Below, piece after piece: positions 61,901 to 62,992 of a DNA stretch of 62,992 bases. The DNA is taken from NCBI GenBank assembly GCA_902515395.1, contig CABXUL010000007.1:1-62992 (forward strand), written 5' to 3'. This DNA is from an uncultured Bacteroidota bacterium (GTDB lineage: Bacteria; Bacteroidota; Bacteroidia; Flavobacteriales; Flavobacteriaceae). Under the pieces are notes generated by a model. That model saw nothing but the letters and a program-made list of their open reading frames with translations. It was not told where the DNA came from and did not search any database. A program made the translations under genes and the position numbers. Within the stretch, counting starts at the first letter, position 1, and every line of letters starts with the position of its first letter.

Positions 61901-62992
61901 ACACTTACATTATTTACAGCGCTACCGCTGTCTACAGATTGCTGATTGATAACAAATGTTGCCTGGTAAGTAAGAGCTCCGTTAACAGCTAAACTAGATG
62001 CATTACCTGATATAAGGGTTGGACCACTGGTGAGAGTCAATGTAGAACTGTTGCCATCGGTTAGCGTATCAACTACCCTTAAATTACTCATGGTAAGATC
62101 TCCTGTATTTGTAACCACTATGGTATAAGTAATGGTATCGCCTAAATCTACCCCATTACTATCCGGATCATTAAGGACAGCAAACTTACTAACAGCCAAT
62201 GTTGGCGTAGCTACTAAAGTGACAATAGTCGAGTCATCTAACACATTAGTCGATGGATCATCAGAGGTATCTCTAACATCGTTTGTGCCTCCTGGTGTAC
62301 TCGCTGTGGCAACTAGGCTGTTCTCTACCTGACCACTATCTACAGCCTGCTGATCAATAGCAAAGGTGGCAGTGTAAGTTACAACTCCTCCAACAGCTAA
62401 GGTAGAAGAGGTAGAACCGATACTGGCCGATACAAAGCTTGGATTGGCAAGAGTCAATGATTGGTCATTACCATCAGTAAAGGTTTCTGTGAGTGTAAGA
62501 CCAGACAGGCTAATATTCCCTTTGTTTTTAATTGTGATAAAGAACGTTATGACATCTCCTAAATTATTCCCGTCATTAGCTGTGTCAGAAACAACCGCAG
62601 ATTTAATAACCTCAAGTTCTGGGAAGATAGTTGTCTGTGAAGAAGCCGAAGTCATCTCAACTATTGTCGCATCATTTTCTGTATTACCATCACTATCATC
62701 ACCATCATCTGAAGTATCTGAAACTAAACCAGAAGGCCCTGATGGATCTGCCACTGCTATAATGCTATTAATCACTTTACCTGTCTGGGCGGCAGCACTG
62801 CTTATCGTGTAATAAGCATTCCAAGTTTGAAGCTCTCCTATCTTAAGTGTTCCAGGTGCAGATCCATTAGAGGTAGATTCAAATGCAGGATCTATCGTTA
62901 AACTTAAGGCTCCTCCGTTTCCATCTGTCATTGTATCTGTAAATGTCAGATTTGTTAAAGTCAGATTACCCGTATTTTTCACACTTATAGCA
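55984..62992 (-). CDS. Giant DUF11-repeat T9SS type B surface protein, 5' end outside the window
   Basis: At least 2336 codons; the frame is open to the right edge, so the start and signal peptide lie beyond it. I count 15 complete and one partial DUF11-type repeat of about 125-160 residues. Each begins like IEVTKTANVDDNNNN or LEVTKIASVTDEGD, has a core D-x-V-x-Y-T-I-x-V-x-N-T-G-N, a T-D-G-N-G-x-x-L turn and ends in an acidic DTSDDGDDTDGN stretch. These are Ig-like surface domains, probably stiffened by calcium. The last 95 or so residues (NLVTSNNDGFNDYFKIAG, NRWGVLIYEMENYG, GTYFYIINFSGS) are a T9SS type B sorting domain. It is followed by PorP/SprF and OmpA/SPOR genes in one operon. Confidence 0.92.
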   Translation of the reverse strand, partial: AISVKNTGNLTLTNLTFTDTMTDGNGGALSLTIDPAFESTSNGSAPGTLKIGELQTWNAYYTISSAAAQTGKVINSIIAVADPSGPSGLVSDTSDDGDDSDGNTENDATIVEMTSASSQTTIFPELEVIKSAVVSDTANDGNNLGDVITFFITIKNKGNISLSGLTLTETFTDGNDQSLTLANPSFVSASIGSTSSTLAVGGVVTYTATFAIDQQAVDSGQVENSLVATASTPGGTNDVRDTSDDPSTNVLDDSTIVTLVATPTLAVSKFAVLNDPDSNGVDLGDTITYTIVVTNTGDLTMSNLRVVDTLTDGNSSTLTLTSGPTLISGNASSLAVNGALTYQATFVINQQSVDSGSAVNNVSVSGETPKGVTVTDVIDTPVVVNIPPSPSIGVNKSVVITDNGDGVIGIGDIARYTITVQNTGNITLNNVTVSETLTDVSGNALTLDSGPSFSGSNQNSAQGVLKPTETATYLAFYIIDQSAIDNGGLVNVAVAGNGTVSDTSNTVTTTITASPSLEVTKIASVTDEGDNLTGANDVINYTITVKNTGNITLNQLSITDLLTDGNGVSHPLANPGGQVQFQISSMGSAPGTIKPNENQVYNGLYVISSQAASTTSLINRAVAVASSPGQSNNVSDTSDDGDDGDGNTTDDPTVVEISSTESTTVVIDPFPSINATKTAIVIDNNGNGINDLGDKILYTITIQNNGNQTLTGLTLTDNLRDGNLNSLSLTDPLSFVNATSGSSSISILVSGTLTFNASFIIDQQSVDSGSVINSINAVASSPAGTNDVNDLSDDGNDNDGNTESDPTVIFISSPPKIEVTKIGSVSDKNNDGITNVGDVVNYTITISNTGGLTIDDIELTDTLSDGNDNQINNNLNTIFQSATAGSSATKILVGGAINYTTSYTITQAIFDSGSIKNTVTAVGSSPGDNKDVNDTSDDPNTPALNDPTIISFTSSPSIDLLKSATIIDNGNNYLDKGDIIQYSISVINTGDVTLSDLTLLDTFKDNNNNTINLDFGPTFSGASLGSAEGILQVSETATYTALYVIKQGAVDVGGVKNSAFISASSPGQTGNVTDTSDDPSTIQIDDATITTITSTPSLEVTKTVSTTDNNNNGIIDSGDVLYYTIEILNNGQLTLTDINLLDTLTDGDGNNISLTQQPYFVSASSGSNSNTIQVVETSIFKAFYLIRDSVIPTGSIINSVIVTASSPGQSNNVSDTSDDGDDTDGNILDDPTVVEISSADSINVTKSAQVVQNDGNNLNNVGDTIVYNIIIENTGTGTLTQVSYNDVFKDAENNILSYDSPMIVSNATIGSSSSTILPGGSISLVASYTITQSAFDSGKIINVLTATASSTSGIVSDTSDNGIDNDGNSINDPTITPIAQLEVTKTSSLDDFNSTGVIDSGDKIVYTIKVENTGSVSLTNPSINDIMTDGNGRNINLDMVPLISSVSSGSSSNTILIGGSITYTATYTLDQLSINSGSVSNSVIVIASSPGKINNVSDQSDNGNDSDGNIYNDPTIVTFGSFTQIEVIKSSTVTDINNNNLIDIGDKINYTITIKNNSNVTLTGLTLSDILSDGQNNQLNLTTGPDYVSSSMNSLQGTIKPGEIITYQATYIIENDAGNSGTIRNTVTANASSPGNTNDVSDVDVNIVNVSQSQPEIEVTKTANVDDNNNNNQVDVGDLVTYTIKIENKGNAAVTNLIINENLTDGDGNSLTLTTQPSFLSSNINNIQGTIDPGEVETYVATYLISNSAAQTGILSNTVQVNGSFGGQVNNIIDISDDGDDTDGNTTDDPTIVEISFEVGNASIEVTKVAHITDNGDNEVEAGDIVTYDITVENTGEVTLKDLTIEDILTDGNGSNLILSNGPFYAGSTMNSNSGTILPGETANYIAFYIIEQQAADTGKIVNSVIATASTASDTTITDISDDGDDNDGNVKDDPTEVFIAPRPGIEVEKTAQITDNGDGKIDFGDIITYTITVSNTGNITLSNIRIEDTLIDGNRTPLLLSNGPYFSGSTMGSNEGILQVGEQATYIAFYIIEQSAAVTSEIINSVQVFASSHGFDGEVSDISDDGDDTDGNLIDDPTVVSISPAPKINTTKIALISDENEDGKTGPGDIITYTITIENTGNISLSGIKLIDTMVDGNGRSLMLTTGPTHNESSMDSAPGILKVNEVGTYIATYRIKDEDVDGGLIENSVLAIGSSPDNIDDITDVSDDGDDNDGNTVDDPTVIDITYVPPYFEVFNLVTSNNDGFNDYFKIAGIENFPENQVLIYNRWGVLIYEMENYGNSENSENVFKGFSDGRITINKGEKLPVGTYFYIINFSGSNPGRRSYSGYLYLNE

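Noticed and set aside
58601-62812. Several open plus-strand frames of 60-122 codons opposite the DUF11 giant
   Set aside because: They are mirror frames of repetitive T/S/G/D-rich coding sequence; they have no start context, no consistent hydrophobic or domain pattern and recur at repeat spacing.

Overview
The window is AT-rich DNA from a member of the Bacteroidota, most likely a free-living, probably marine, Flavobacteriaceae-like organism. The evidence is: two giant secreted proteins with type IX secretion (T9SS) type B C-terminal domains, two PorP/SprF partners, two SusC/FecA-class TonB receptors, a UpxY antiterminator, and promoter-like sites matching the Bacteroidota pattern (TTG or TTTG, then about 19 bp, then TAnnTTTG) instead of sigma-70 boxes. 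I see no rRNA, tRNA, IS element or CRISPR array.

Layout. 1-8.8 kb is a surface-polysaccharide locus: a WbqC-like protein cut by the left edge, a sugar aminotransferase, a UDP-glucose dehydrogenase, a small regulator, UpxY, a second nucleotide-sugar dehydrogenase, an O-antigen ligase/polymerase-like protein, and a WecA-like initiating transferase facing the other way. 8.8-11 kb holds a long beta-repeat lipoprotein, probably highly expressed. 11-23.5 kb is mixed metabolism and transport: TonB receptor, pirin, a Tat-type beta-propeller protein, a CNT nucleoside transporter, a sodium symporter, several small membrane proteins including an ABA4-like one, a YkuK-like RNase H fold protein, and a DUF1611 plus dipeptide-epimerase pair resembling the DgcN/DgcA D-glutamate system.

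23.9-33.6 kb is a first adhesin module: a 2172-residue T9SS protein divergent from PorP/SprF and an OmpA-family protein that carries a SPOR-like domain inside its OmpA domain. 33.7-38 kb has a YHYH-MORN-SCO1 overlapping gene trio, an HxlR regulator without a normal start codon, and an acyltransferase-SGNH fusion. 38-41.6 kb is a metal-uptake unit (thioredoxin, TonB receptor, divergent DtxR regulator) with a DtxR-like box filling the promoter spacer exactly. 41.6-51 kb carries sugar/inositol catabolism: DUF1080 protein, (alpha/alpha)6-like lipoprotein, HAD phosphatase, FAD oxidoreductase, a classical C2H2 zinc-finger microprotein downstream of phased T-tracts, and a symporter-inositol dehydrogenase-myo-inositol oxygenase operon. 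51.2-63 kb is a second adhesin module: a DUF11-repeat giant running off the right edge, PorP/SprF, an OmpA protein with three SPOR domains (two nearly identical), and a small secreted protein.

The least expected signals are a 21-23 bp element present three times (twice flanking the HxlR gene, two copies leading directly into orphan intrinsic terminators), the nested DtxR box/promoter, the UpxY leader terminator, the SPOR-in-OmpA architecture and the phased T-tract/zinc-finger pair. All family assignments come from reading translated motifs; no database search was run.
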